Assembly: GCF_902506165.1 (NCBI RefSeq)
Contig: NZ_LR733817.1
Span: forward strand, 682,001-746,000
Length of the DNA: 64,000 nucleotides
Direction of reading: 5' to 3'
Origin: Bosea sp. 29B
Lineage (GTDB): Bacteria > Pseudomonadota > Alphaproteobacteria > Rhizobiales > Beijerinckiaceae
The notes below the pieces were generated by a model. The model saw only the letters and a program-made list of their open reading frames with translations. It was not told the DNA's origin and made no database searches. Both the position numbers and the translations under genes were made by a program. Below are positions 9,942-16,578 of this stretch, one piece after another (positions within the stretch are counted from its first letter, which is position 1; each line of letters opens with the position of its first letter).

Positions 9942-11098
9942 GCGGCCTTCTTTCGGGCGATTGCGGCAAGATCGGGGTCGAAGCGCTCGAAGCCGAGCCA
10001 TGGGCTCAGCGACCGCAGCGCCCATTGCAGCGGCGCGAGCCGGTGCCGCACATGCAGGGTCGAGGGCACCAGCCGGCTGCCGAAGCGCAGCTTCGAGGCA
10101 TAGGCCGTCTGACCGCTCTGGAGCTTGTCGATGCCGCGCTCCAGGCAGAAGCGCACATTCGCCATCCAGCTCACGGCGTAAAGATTGTGCTCGCGGGCCA
10201 GCGGGTAGCGCATGCCCAGGAACTTGTCGATCACCCGGCCGGACTCGACCAGCAGCAGGTTGAAGGCGGCGAGCTCCTCGCCGATCCAGTAGAGCACGAA
10301 CACCGCCCGCTCGCCGAGCGCGCGCGAGACCGCGCCGAAATAACCAGGTGGCAGCACTTCGAGGTCGCCATAGTCGAGCCCGCTCTGGGCCCGCGTCGCC
10401 TCGTAGAGCGCATCGATCTTCGGCTCCAGCCCGGCAATGTCGGTGTGGAAGGCGATGCGCACCTCCCCCGCCTTGGCGAGTTTGCGCTTGATGTCCTTGC
10501 GCGTCGCCGCCGAGAGCGAGGCGAGATAGGCGGCTTCGTCCTGGAAGGGCAGGTCGAGCAGCGCGACCGGCAGGCTGCCGAGCCGGGCGAAGCCGACCTG
10601 CTTCAAGACGCCGCCGAAGCCCTCTTCCTCGGCCGGCGCGAGGTCCTTCCAGACCACGAGATGAACCCTCTCCTCGGCGGCCTGCCGCTCCAGCGTGGCG
10701 GCGAGCGCCTGGAAGGCGGCGGCACGCCCGGCGGCATCGAGCTTCGGCGAGAAGCCGAGATGGCAGCGCTCGGCATAGGGCGAGCCGACGCAGAGCACCT
10801 TCAAGGTGACAAGCCCCGGAACATGGCGGAACAGGGCGTCGCCGAAGCTCCTCAGCTTGCCCTGCAGCGGCGTGTCGAGCCGGTAGTTCAGCCGGAAGAA
10901 CGGCGCCACCGCGACGACCTCGCCATCAGATTCCGCACAGGCGGCCGCCATGCGCAAGCCGACGCCGGTCTGCGCGGCGACCGCGTCGCATGCGGTGTAA
11001 TAGGCATGGCATTCGGCCTCGCCGGGCAGGCAGCCGTCCCAGGCGGCAGCGGAGATATCCGCGATGCCGGCCAGGATACGGCCTTCGGGCGTGCTCAT
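9938..11098 (-). CDS. GNAT-fold acyltransferase, BioF2-like (Acetyltransf_6)
   Basis: 386-residue cytosolic protein resembling the BioF2-like/CelD group of GNAT transferases, distant relatives of FemAB peptidyltransferases with two tandem GNAT folds. Features: an N-terminal half ending in a lysine/arginine-rich LSAATRKDIKRKLAKAG segment typical of this family, and a C-terminal half with FVLYWIGEELAAFNLLLVESGRVIDKFLGM and HNLYAVSWMANVRFCLERGIDKLQSGQ. Family members transfer acyl or aminoacyl groups to amines, often for envelope or polysaccharide work. It overlaps the hydrolase gene upstream and the SMR gene downstream by 4 bp each. The acyl donor and acceptor are unknown; an amine produced by the aminotransferase/ureohydrolase pair is a reasonable guess. 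Confidence 0.82.
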   Translation of the reverse strand: MSTPEGRILAGIADISAAAWDGCLPGEAECHAYYTACDAVAAQTGVGLRMAAACAESDGEVVAVAPFFRLNYRLDTPLQGKLRSFGDALFRHVPGLVTLKVLCVGSPYAERCHLGFSPKLDAAGRAAAFQALAATLERQAAEERVHLVVWKDLAPAEEEGFGGVLKQVGFARLGSLPVALLDLPFQDEAAYLASLSAATRKDIKRKLAKAGEVRIAFHTDIAGLEPKIDALYEATRAQSGLDYGDLEVLPPGYFGAVSRALGERAVFVLYWIGEELAAFNLLLVESGRVIDKFLGMRYPLAREHNLYAVSWMANVRFCLERGIDKLQSGQTAYASKLRFGSRLVPSTLHVRHRLAPLQWALRSLSPWLGFERFDPDLAAIARKKAA

Positions 11099-11940
11099 TC
11101 GGCTGCCACGACACGCAGCGGCGCCACCGGGCGGTGGGCCTTGGCAAGCCGCGAAGCCAGCGCCAGCGAGCGCTCGATCACGATGTCATGCTGCTGGTCG
11201 ATGGTGACGAGGTGATAGCTGTCGTCGAGGATCACCGCATCGACCAGTCCGCCGAGCTTGCGCTGGATCTCGAAGGCGTTCCTGAGGTCGGCGATATCGT
11301 CTTCGCGCGGATGGACCAGCAGGGCCGGGCATTTGACCTGTGGCAGCTCGCGGCGAGTGATCGCGATCAGGTCCCACATCTGCTTCAGCGCGCCGGAAGG
11401 CGTGCCGAGCAGGCCGGCGGTCGAGCTGTCGCCGCTCGTCAGCGACGAGACCACAAGAGCGCGGGAGCGGGTGTCCTTCAACCCATAGGGTTCGCGCTCG
11501 ACGAAGCTGTAGCGCCGCCCGAACGGCGTGTTGATGAACCATTTCAGCAGGAAGGCGTAGCGCGGGATCGACCAGCCATCATACCAGAAGGTCGGAGCGT
11601 AGAGCGCAAGTCCATCGACCTCTTTCGGGCGCTGGGCGGCGACATGCATCGCCAGCACCGCGCCCATGGAGAGCCCGCCGACGATCACCGTGTCGCAGAT
11701 CGCGCGCATGCGCTCGAGCTCGTCGAACACGCTCTGCGCCCAGTCACGCCAGCCGGTGGCGAGGATCTCCGCCTCCCCGGCGCAATGCCCCGCGAGCTGC
11801 GGGCAGTGCACGGTATGGCCGGCCCGGTGCAGCGCACGGGCGACGAAGCGCAGCTCGACCGGCGTGCCGCCGAGGCCGTGGATGAGCAGGAAGCCGGTGC
11901 GGTCCCCGGCGAGGCGGACACTGAAATCGCGCTTGGTCAT
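11095..11940 (-). CDS. Alpha/beta hydrolase, carboxylesterase/lysophospholipase-like
   Basis: 281-residue serine hydrolase. Oxyanion region FLLIHGLGGTP near residue 20, nucleophile elbow GGLSMG with Ser91, a probable acid in HPREDDIADL (Asp214 or Asp215) and catalytic His243 in DDSYHLV give a complete triad. The lid region and length resemble Est30-type carboxylesterases. Start chosen at the ATG beginning MTKRDFSVRLAG; an upstream in-frame start at 12150 would lie inside the transporter gene. It is 13 bp downstream of that gene and overlaps the acetyltransferase gene by 4 bp. Probable role: hydrolysing an ester, thioester or amide of the operon's product or precursor (inference). Confidence 0.87.
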   Translation of the reverse strand: MTKRDFSVRLAGDRTGFLLIHGLGGTPVELRFVARALHRAGHTVHCPQLAGHCAGEAEILATGWRDWAQSVFDELERMRAICDTVIVGGLSMGAVLAMHVAAQRPKEVDGLALYAPTFWYDGWSIPRYAFLLKWFINTPFGRRYSFVEREPYGLKDTRSRALVVSSLTSGDSSTAGLLGTPSGALKQMWDLIAITRRELPQVKCPALLVHPREDDIADLRNAFEIQRKLGGLVDAVILDDSYHLVTIDQQHDIVIERSLALASRLAKAHRPVAPLRVVAAE

Positions 11941-11953
11941 CGGAACATGTCCG

Positions 11954-12316
11954 TCAGGCTGTTCTGGCGACGATAATAACGCCGCAAGTGATGAGGAAGG
12001 AGCCGAGCCATTGCCGCCGCCCGACGCGCTCGCCGAGGAAGACGGCGCTGGCCAGGGAAATGGCGAGGAAGTTGGCGCTGGCGATCGGAAAGGCGATCGA
12101 GAGCGGCACTTCCGCCAGGATGCGCAGCCAGATGAAGAACTCAGCGACATAGGTCGCGAGCCCGGCGGTGATCCAGCCGCAGCGTGCCACTGCCGCCGCC
12201 GTGGCCCGGAAATCGGCGCCCTGCGGCAGCCGGTCGGCGCCGATCTTGAAGAAGATCTGGCCGGCGACGTCGCAGATGATCGACGCCACGAACCAGAGGA
12301 TGATCGTCGTATTCAT
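11954..12316 (-). CDS. Small 4-TM EamA/SMR-type transporter subunit (first copy)
   Basis: 120-residue inner-membrane protein with four TM helices (FVASIICDVAGQIFF; ITAGLATYVAEFFIW; FPIASANFLAISLASAVF; FLITCGVIIVA). An aspartate in helix 1 sits where SMR proteins carry the coupling carboxylate. The start at 12316 overlaps the ureohydrolase-like gene's stop by 4 bp; a much longer frame running to 13153 is a shadow of that gene. It is paralogous to the protein at 9549-9941, and the two probably assemble as one exporter or lipid flippase (inference from MdtJI and ArnEF). Confidence 0.83.
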   Translation of the reverse strand: MNTTIILWFVASIICDVAGQIFFKIGADRLPQGADFRATAAAVARCGWITAGLATYVAEFFIWLRILAEVPLSIAFPIASANFLAISLASAVFLGERVGRRQWLGSFLITCGVIIVARTA

Positions 12317-13236
12317 GACAGCACCCGCTGGAAGCAGTCGATCAGGCTCGCATTGATGCGGGCATTGACGGAGAGTTGCTCGGGCGTCGGCCTGAAGCGC
12401 GGCGGATGGTCGAAATAGGCGAGCGTCGCGCGGAAAGGGTCGCTGAAGCGCGGCTCCGACCAGTCGCCGCAGACATCGGCACCGACGATCCGGCGCTCGC
12501 TTGCCAGCCGCTCGACCGCCGCGAGGAGATGGCGCAGCGGCAATTCGCCCTGGTCCCAATTGGTGCAGGCTTCGCCCGGCCCGAGCACGTCCTTGTCGAT
12601 CGTCAGCCAGACGGCAGACGTCGGGATCGCCGCGATCAGCTCGTCGAGGAAATCCGACCAATCCTCGTCGGCGAGATTGCGCCAATGCAGATGGCCGCTC
12701 TCCTGACGGAAGCTCGCGGTCTTGCCATAGCGACCCCACACCCGCGAGGGCGCATGCCGCCAAGGATAGAGCGCGATCCGCCCCTCGGCCACGGCCCGGA
12801 GATTGGCGAACTGCCATTCCGGGCGCACGAGATCGTCGCTGCACGGGCCGATCGTCACGACCTTGCGAACCTGCGGTAACTCCAGCGCCCGGTTGACCCA
12901 GGCGCCGCAATTCACCGTGGCGGGAAAGCTGACCCAGTCGGGATGGTTGTCGAAATGCACGACCGTGACCGGCTCCTCGACGCGATTCAGCAGCACCGAG
13001 GTGACGTGGTGGAAATCGCCGGAGCCGTAGAAGAAGACGGGCACGCCCTTCCCTTCGCCATCGCGTTGGCCAAGGCGCCCCAGCAGCTCGGCCTTGGCCC
13101 GGCGGCTCGCGACGATGCGCATGGCGCCGGCGAGGTCGGCGGCCTCGATGCACGCGGCCGTGCCGGCGTCGATGCGCCGGCGCAGCGGCTCCTGCGCCGC
13201 CACGCTACCGTCGAGGTCGATTATGCGCAGGCGCAA
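12313..13236 (-). CDS. Arginase/agmatinase (ureohydrolase) superfamily protein, divergent
   Basis: About 307 residues if translation starts at the TTG at 13236, 16 bp after the aminotransferase stop and behind a GTGGAGACGG stretch; the first upstream ATG-type start (13317) would overlap the aminotransferase by 65 bp. Ureohydrolase metal motifs are recognisable but altered: GSGDFHH in place of GGDHS, VHFDNHPDW matching the D-x-H-x-D motif, and LTIDKDVLGP in place of the usual SxDxDxxDP. Family members hydrolyse guanidino groups (arginine, agmatine, guanidinobutyrate) or other C-N bonds using a Mn2 centre. Enough metal ligands remain for activity, but the substrate is probably not plain arginine. 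Lies between the aminotransferase and the first small transporter. Confidence 0.8.
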   Translation of the reverse strand: MRLRIIDLDGSVAAQEPLRRRIDAGTAACIEAADLAGAMRIVASRRAKAELLGRLGQRDGEGKGVPVFFYGSGDFHHVTSVLLNRVEEPVTVVHFDNHPDWVSFPATVNCGAWVNRALELPQVRKVVTIGPCSDDLVRPEWQFANLRAVAEGRIALYPWRHAPSRVWGRYGKTASFRQESGHLHWRNLADEDWSDFLDELIAAIPTSAVWLTIDKDVLGPGEACTNWDQGELPLRHLLAAVERLASERRIVGADVCGDWSEPRFSDPFRATLAYFDHPPRFRPTPEQLSVNARINASLIDCFQRVLS

Positions 13237-13252
13237 GGCCCGTCTCCACTGC

Positions 13253-14701
13253 TCAGGCGCTGGCGACGCGGGCGAAGAGCTGGTCGAGCAGCTCGATCGC
13301 GAGGTCGATCTCGGCATAGCTCATGGTCAATGCCGGCGCGAGGGTGATGACGTTCTTGTAGTAGCCGCCGATGTCGAGCACGAGGCCGTAGCGCTTGCCG
13401 CCGACCTCGAGGTCGGCCTTCATGCCCTCGTCACACATCAGATCGACCAGCCGCTTCGACGGGGTGAAGCTGTCATGCGGCTCGCAGATCTCGATCCGCA
13501 GCGCCATGCCGAGCCCATCGACCTCGCCGACGATCTTGTGGCGACGCTTCAGCCCCTGCAGGCCTTCGAGGAAATACGCGCCCTTGGCCATGACCATGGT
13601 CTCGTAGTCCTCTTCCTCCATCATCTTCATCGCTTCCAGCGCGACGGCGGTGCCGAGCGGGTTGGCGTTGAAGGTCGAATGGGTCGAGCCCGGCGGGAAC
13701 ACGGTCGGGTTGATCAGCTCTTCCTTGGCCCAGATGCCCGAGAGTGGGTTCAGCCCGTTGGTGACCGCCTTGCCGAAGACGATCACGTCCGGCTGCACGC
13801 CGAAATGCTCGATCGACCAGAGCTTGCCCGTCCGGTAGAAGCCCATCTGGATCTCGTCGACGACGAGCAGGATGCCGTGCTGGTCGAGCACCTTCTTGAG
13901 CTCGATGAAGAAGTTCGGCGGCGGGATGACGTAGCCGCCCGTACCCTGCAGCGGCTCGACATAGAAGGCCGCATATTCGGCCTCGCGGACCTTGGGATCC
14001 CAGACGCCGTTGTACTCGCTCTCGAACAGGCGGGCGAACTGCTGCACGCAGTGATGCCCGTACTCTTCCTTGCTCATCCCCTTGGGACCGCGGAAATGGT
14101 AGGGGAACGGGATGAAATGCGCGCGCTCGCCGAAATGGCCGAAGCGGCGGCGATAGCGATAGGACGAAGTGATCGCCGAGGCGCCGAGCGTACGGCCGTG
14201 ATAGCCGCCCTCGAAGGCGAACATCAGGCTCTTGCCGTGCTTGGCGTTGCGCACGAGCTTGAGCGAATCCTCGACCGCCTGGGCGCCGCCGACATTGAAG
14301 TGGACGCGCCCCTTGGTGCCGAACTTGCGCTGTGCGTCCTGCGCGATCATCGCAGCGAGCTCGATCTTCTCGCGGTGCAGATACTGGCTCGCCACCTGCG
14401 GCAGCGTGTCGATCTGGCGCTTCAGCGCATTGTTCAGGCGCGGATTGGCGTAGCCGAAATTGACGGCCGAGTACCACATCTGCAGGTCGAGGAAGCGGTT
14501 GCCCGCCGCGTCGAGCATGAACGAGCCCTCGCAGCCCGAGAAGATCTTCGGGAACTGCGTGTAGTGGACGGTGTCGCCATGCGAGCAGTATTCGGCCTCG
14601 AGCGCGAGCAGGCGAGCCTCTTCCTCGGCCAGCGTCGCCGCCGGCGCGGAGGAAACATCGACCGCCCCGGCGCGGTCGAGCAGGGTGAAGCCGTCATCCA
14701 T
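13253..14701 (-). CDS. Class III PLP-dependent aminotransferase
   Basis: 482-residue fold-type I aminotransferase of the ornithine/4-aminobutyrate/diaminobutyrate group. It shows NVGGAQAVEDSLKL (cofactor phosphate), EGGYHGRTLGA, the PLP-ring aspartate in LLVVDEIQMGFYRTGKLW and the Schiff-base Lys311 in VIVFGKAVTNGLNP. Such enzymes move an omega-amino group between an amino acid or polyamine and a keto acid or aldehyde. The N-terminal 45 residues before HYTQFPKIFSG are longer than usual. The gene overlaps the end of the HAD phosphatase gene by 8 bp, so these first two genes of the operon are translationally coupled. Direction and substrate cannot be read from sequence. Confidence 0.93.
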   Translation of the reverse strand: MDDGFTLLDRAGAVDVSSAPAATLAEEEARLLALEAEYCSHGDTVHYTQFPKIFSGCEGSFMLDAAGNRFLDLQMWYSAVNFGYANPRLNNALKRQIDTLPQVASQYLHREKIELAAMIAQDAQRKFGTKGRVHFNVGGAQAVEDSLKLVRNAKHGKSLMFAFEGGYHGRTLGASAITSSYRYRRRFGHFGERAHFIPFPYHFRGPKGMSKEEYGHHCVQQFARLFESEYNGVWDPKVREAEYAAFYVEPLQGTGGYVIPPPNFFIELKKVLDQHGILLVVDEIQMGFYRTGKLWSIEHFGVQPDVIVFGKAVTNGLNPLSGIWAKEELINPTVFPPGSTHSTFNANPLGTAVALEAMKMMEEEDYETMVMAKGAYFLEGLQGLKRRHKIVGEVDGLGMALRIEICEPHDSFTPSKRLVDLMCDEGMKADLEVGGKRYGLVLDIGGYYKNVITLAPALTMSYAEIDLAIELLDQLFARVASA

Positions 14702-15386
14702 TGATCATGTCCTTGCGTGCAGTTGCTGCCGGTTCCGTCGTGGTTTCCGACAGCAGGGTTTCGAGGAGGCCGACGGCCTCCGAGAAGGTGTTGAATGGGC
14801 GATGGCCGATGCCGTTGTCGCGGCAATGCGCGATCAGGCTCTTCTTGGCGAAGACGAGGTCGGCCTGGCCGGCGACGCAGAAATCCGAGCGACCATCGCC
14901 GACGAGGAGCGTCAGCGGCCGGCTGAGGCTGCTGGCGACCCGGCACTTGCAGGTGCCGCTCGTGCAGCCGCCGGACGGGTCAGCATGCGGCGAGGTCAGC
15001 CGCCAGCGATCGCCCGGCAGCGGCTCGATATGGTTGGCGACGACCGTCAAACCGTTCAGACCCGCACGGCCCAAGAGCGCATGGATCGTGCGGTCGAGCC
15101 CGTCGGAGACGACGGTGACCGGGATGCCGGCGCGCTGGCACAGCCGCACGAAGGCCGCAAAGCCCCAGTCGATCGCCAGCGAGGAGACGAAGGTGTCGAA
15201 CACGTCGGGCGAGGCGTGCAGCAGGGCGACCTGACGCTCCATGCACTCGCGCGAGCCGATCTCTCCAGCGACCCAATCCGCCTCGATCTCTTCCCAGCCC
15301 GGCTCCGCGAAACGCTGGAGCACACGGTCGGTCGTATCCTCGCGTGAGATCGTTCCGTCGAAATCAACGATTGCCTGCCAGTTCAT
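14694..15386 (-). CDS. HAD-IB family phosphatase, MtnX-like
   Basis: 230-residue phosphatase with motif I VDFDGTIS (nucleophile Asp8, general acid Asp10), motif II TVVSDG and motif III VGDGRSDFC, as in MtnX-like and phosphoserine-phosphatase-like HAD proteins. A cysteine-rich stretch (GGCTSGTCKCR) in the middle is reminiscent of the C-x-C clusters of MtnX-like members. Start chosen at the ATG opening MNWQAIVDFDG; longer frames extend into the regulatory region. It is the first gene of the minus-strand operon, with a sigma-54 promoter about 35 bp upstream. Likely removes phosphate from a small phosphorylated intermediate that the aminotransferase then uses or has made (inference). Confidence 0.88.
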   Translation of the reverse strand: MNWQAIVDFDGTISREDTTDRVLQRFAEPGWEEIEADWVAGEIGSRECMERQVALLHASPDVFDTFVSSLAIDWGFAAFVRLCQRAGIPVTVVSDGLDRTIHALLGRAGLNGLTVVANHIEPLPGDRWRLTSPHADPSGGCTSGTCKCRVASSLSRPLTLLVGDGRSDFCVAGQADLVFAKKSLIAHCRDNGIGHRPFNTFSEAVGLLETLLSETTTEPAATARKDMING

Positions 15387-15420
15387 GCCTGCTGCGCTCC
15401 AGCCAGTCCGCGCGCCGCTC

Positions 15421-15436
15421 AGCAACCATCGTGCCA
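15421..15436 (-). promoter_or_regulatory. Sigma-54 (RpoN) -24/-12 promoter
   Basis: Read on the minus strand the sequence is TGGCACGATGGTTGCT, an exact match to the established RpoN consensus TGGCACG-N4-TTGCW, with GG and GC separated by exactly 10 bp. The expected transcription start is about 15410, leaving a leader of about 24 nt before the ATG of the HAD phosphatase gene at 15386. The same operon encodes an NtrC-type activator with an intact GAFTGA loop, so autoregulation is likely. Confidence 0.85.
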
Positions 15437-15500
15437 CACACCAAGTCTTTGAAATGTCGAGATGAAGAGGCTGTGGCCTCAAGCTACAGATCTCGTCTTT

Positions 15501-15526
15501 TGGAGGCGGCTCCATTTTTTGGAGCC
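15501..15526. promoter_or_regulatory. Compound palindrome, candidate enhancer/operator
   Basis: Three alternating half-sites: TGGAG-GCGG-CTCCA-TTTTTT-GGAGCC. The right part (15508-15526) is a perfect inverted repeat with 7-bp arms GGCTCCA/TGGAGCC around a 5-bp T spacer. Its centre is about 107 bp upstream of the predicted start from the sigma-54 promoter, a typical distance for an NtrC-type enhancer. Binding by the neighbouring IclR protein is the alternative. Confidence 0.6.
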
Positions 15527-15709
15527 TCACATCCAGTCTATAAGCGGAGAGCTTGCCCGAGGATTGCGCGATATGCGGCGGGCAGAGCAGGTCGCAAGAC
15601 CACAGCGTCTCGCGAAGGCCATCCAGCACCCAGCGTGCCACAGAACCGATCTCGCCTCCCCGCGCGAACGATTCGAACCGCCAGAGACCCACCGGCGACA
15701 CAAACCGTC

Positions 15710-15737
15710 TTGACTCGTCATCAAGCCGGCGTATTGT
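15710..15737 (+). promoter_or_regulatory. Possible sigma-70 promoter of the iclR-hyuAB operon
   Basis: TTGACT at 15710-15715 and TATTGT at 15732-15737 are separated by 16 bp. The predicted start near 15744 lies just upstream of the palindrome at 15756-15774, so a protein bound there would block transcription. Confidence 0.45.
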
Positions 15738-15755
15738 TCCTTATATTGCAACCTA

Positions 15756-15774
15756 AGTTCCATTTTTTGGAACT
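15756..15774. promoter_or_regulatory. Palindromic operator ahead of iclR
   Basis: Perfect inverted repeat AGTTCCA-TTTTT-TGGAACT, 18 bp before the iclR start codon. It shares the core TCCATTTTTTGGA with the element at 15508-15526. IclR proteins usually bind short palindromes of this size near their own promoters, so autorepression is the simplest reading; the shared core links this operon with the divergent sigma-54 operon. Confidence 0.6.
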
Positions 15775-15792
15775 TTTTCGGAAGCGACTCGG

Positions 15793-16578
15793 ATGTCCAT
15801 CCTGACGGCAGCCGCAGACGTGCTTCGTTGCTTCTCCAGCACGCGTCACGACGTGACCGTGACCGACCTCGTGACTCTCCTCGGCATGCCCAAGAGCAAC
15901 GCCTCGCGCCTGCTACGGGCGATGCGCGACGAAGGGCTTCTGGAAACGGTCGGTGACAGCAAGCGCTATCGCCCGGCGCTGCTGCTCGCGCAGGTCGGCC
16001 AGCTCTACCGTTTCGCAGCGTCGCTGATCGACCGCGCCGACGCCGTGGTCGGACGCGCATCCGACCAGATCGGCCACACCGGCTATATCAGCGTGCGCCG
16101 CGGCACCGAGATCATCGGCGTCACCGCCCATCCCGGCCGGCATGCGCTGCGGGTCGTCACGTCGATCGGCGACCGCATCCCCGCCTTCGCCTCCAGCACC
16201 GGCCGCGCTTTGCTCGCCAGGCTTCCCGACGCCGAGGTCCGCGCACTCTACCCTGAGGGGTTCACCGCCCCGTCCGAAACCGCGCCCCGCGACATGGACG
16301 AGCTTTTGGCGCGGCTGGCCGAGACCCGCCGCAACGGCTTCGCCGAGTCCCATGACGAGGCGGTGCGCGGCGTGCGCGCCATCTCGGTCGGCCTCGGCGA
16401 TCCCGCCACCGGCGACGAGGTCGCGCTCTGCATCTCCTTCCCGGCTGCGACGGTGGAGCCGGGTGAGCGCCTTTCCATCATCCGTTCCCTGTCCGAAGGC
16501 GCCGCCGAGATCGCGGCCCTCACCCGGGACAAGCGCTTCTTCCCCTTGAACCTCACACCTTCGGAGACTGCTCCATGA
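15793..16578 (+). CDS. IclR family transcriptional regulator
   Basis: 261 residues: an N-terminal winged helix-turn-helix (residues 1-65, DVLRCFSSTRHDVTVTDLVTLLGMPKSNASRLL region) and a C-terminal IclR effector-binding domain (GYISVRRGTEIIGV, SSTGRALLARLPD, and NGFAESHDEAVRGVRAISVGL, a conserved family segment). It overlaps the hyuAB start by 4 bp (ATGA) and so is co-transcribed with the hydantoinase/oxoprolinase, OPT and possibly aroM genes. The ligand is probably a substrate or product of that pathway. A palindrome 18 bp upstream of its start is the likely autoregulatory operator. Confidence 0.92.
   Translation: MSILTAAADVLRCFSSTRHDVTVTDLVTLLGMPKSNASRLLRAMRDEGLLETVGDSKRYRPALLLAQVGQLYRFAASLIDRADAVVGRASDQIGHTGYISVRRGTEIIGVTAHPGRHALRVVTSIGDRIPAFASSTGRALLARLPDAEVRALYPEGFTAPSETAPRDMDELLARLAETRRNGFAESHDEAVRGVRAISVGLGDPATGDEVALCISFPAATVEPGERLSIIRSLSEGAAEIAALTRDKRFFPLNLTPSETAP

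Larger units (their letters stand above)
15387..15792. other. Divergent regulatory region (406 bp) between the minus-strand operon and the iclR operon
   Basis: No convincing gene. It holds, from left to right, a sigma-54 promoter reading leftward (15421-15436), a compound palindrome with TGGAG half-sites (15501-15526), a possible sigma-70 promoter reading rightward (15710-15737) and a second copy of the palindrome (15756-15774) just before iclR. The area around 15730-15780 is clearly AT-richer than its surroundings. The two palindromes share the core TCCATTTTTTGGA and their centres are 248 bp apart. Confidence 0.75.

Noticed and set aside
13237..13317. Upstream start for the ureohydrolase-like gene
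   Set aside because: Would overlap the aminotransferase gene by 65 bp and adds a serine-rich tail without family match; the TTG at 13236 fits spacing and ribosome site.
15462..15713. Small plus-strand frame in the divergent regulatory region
   Set aside because: Runs through the palindrome and lacks a ribosome site or protein character; the region is better explained as regulatory DNA.
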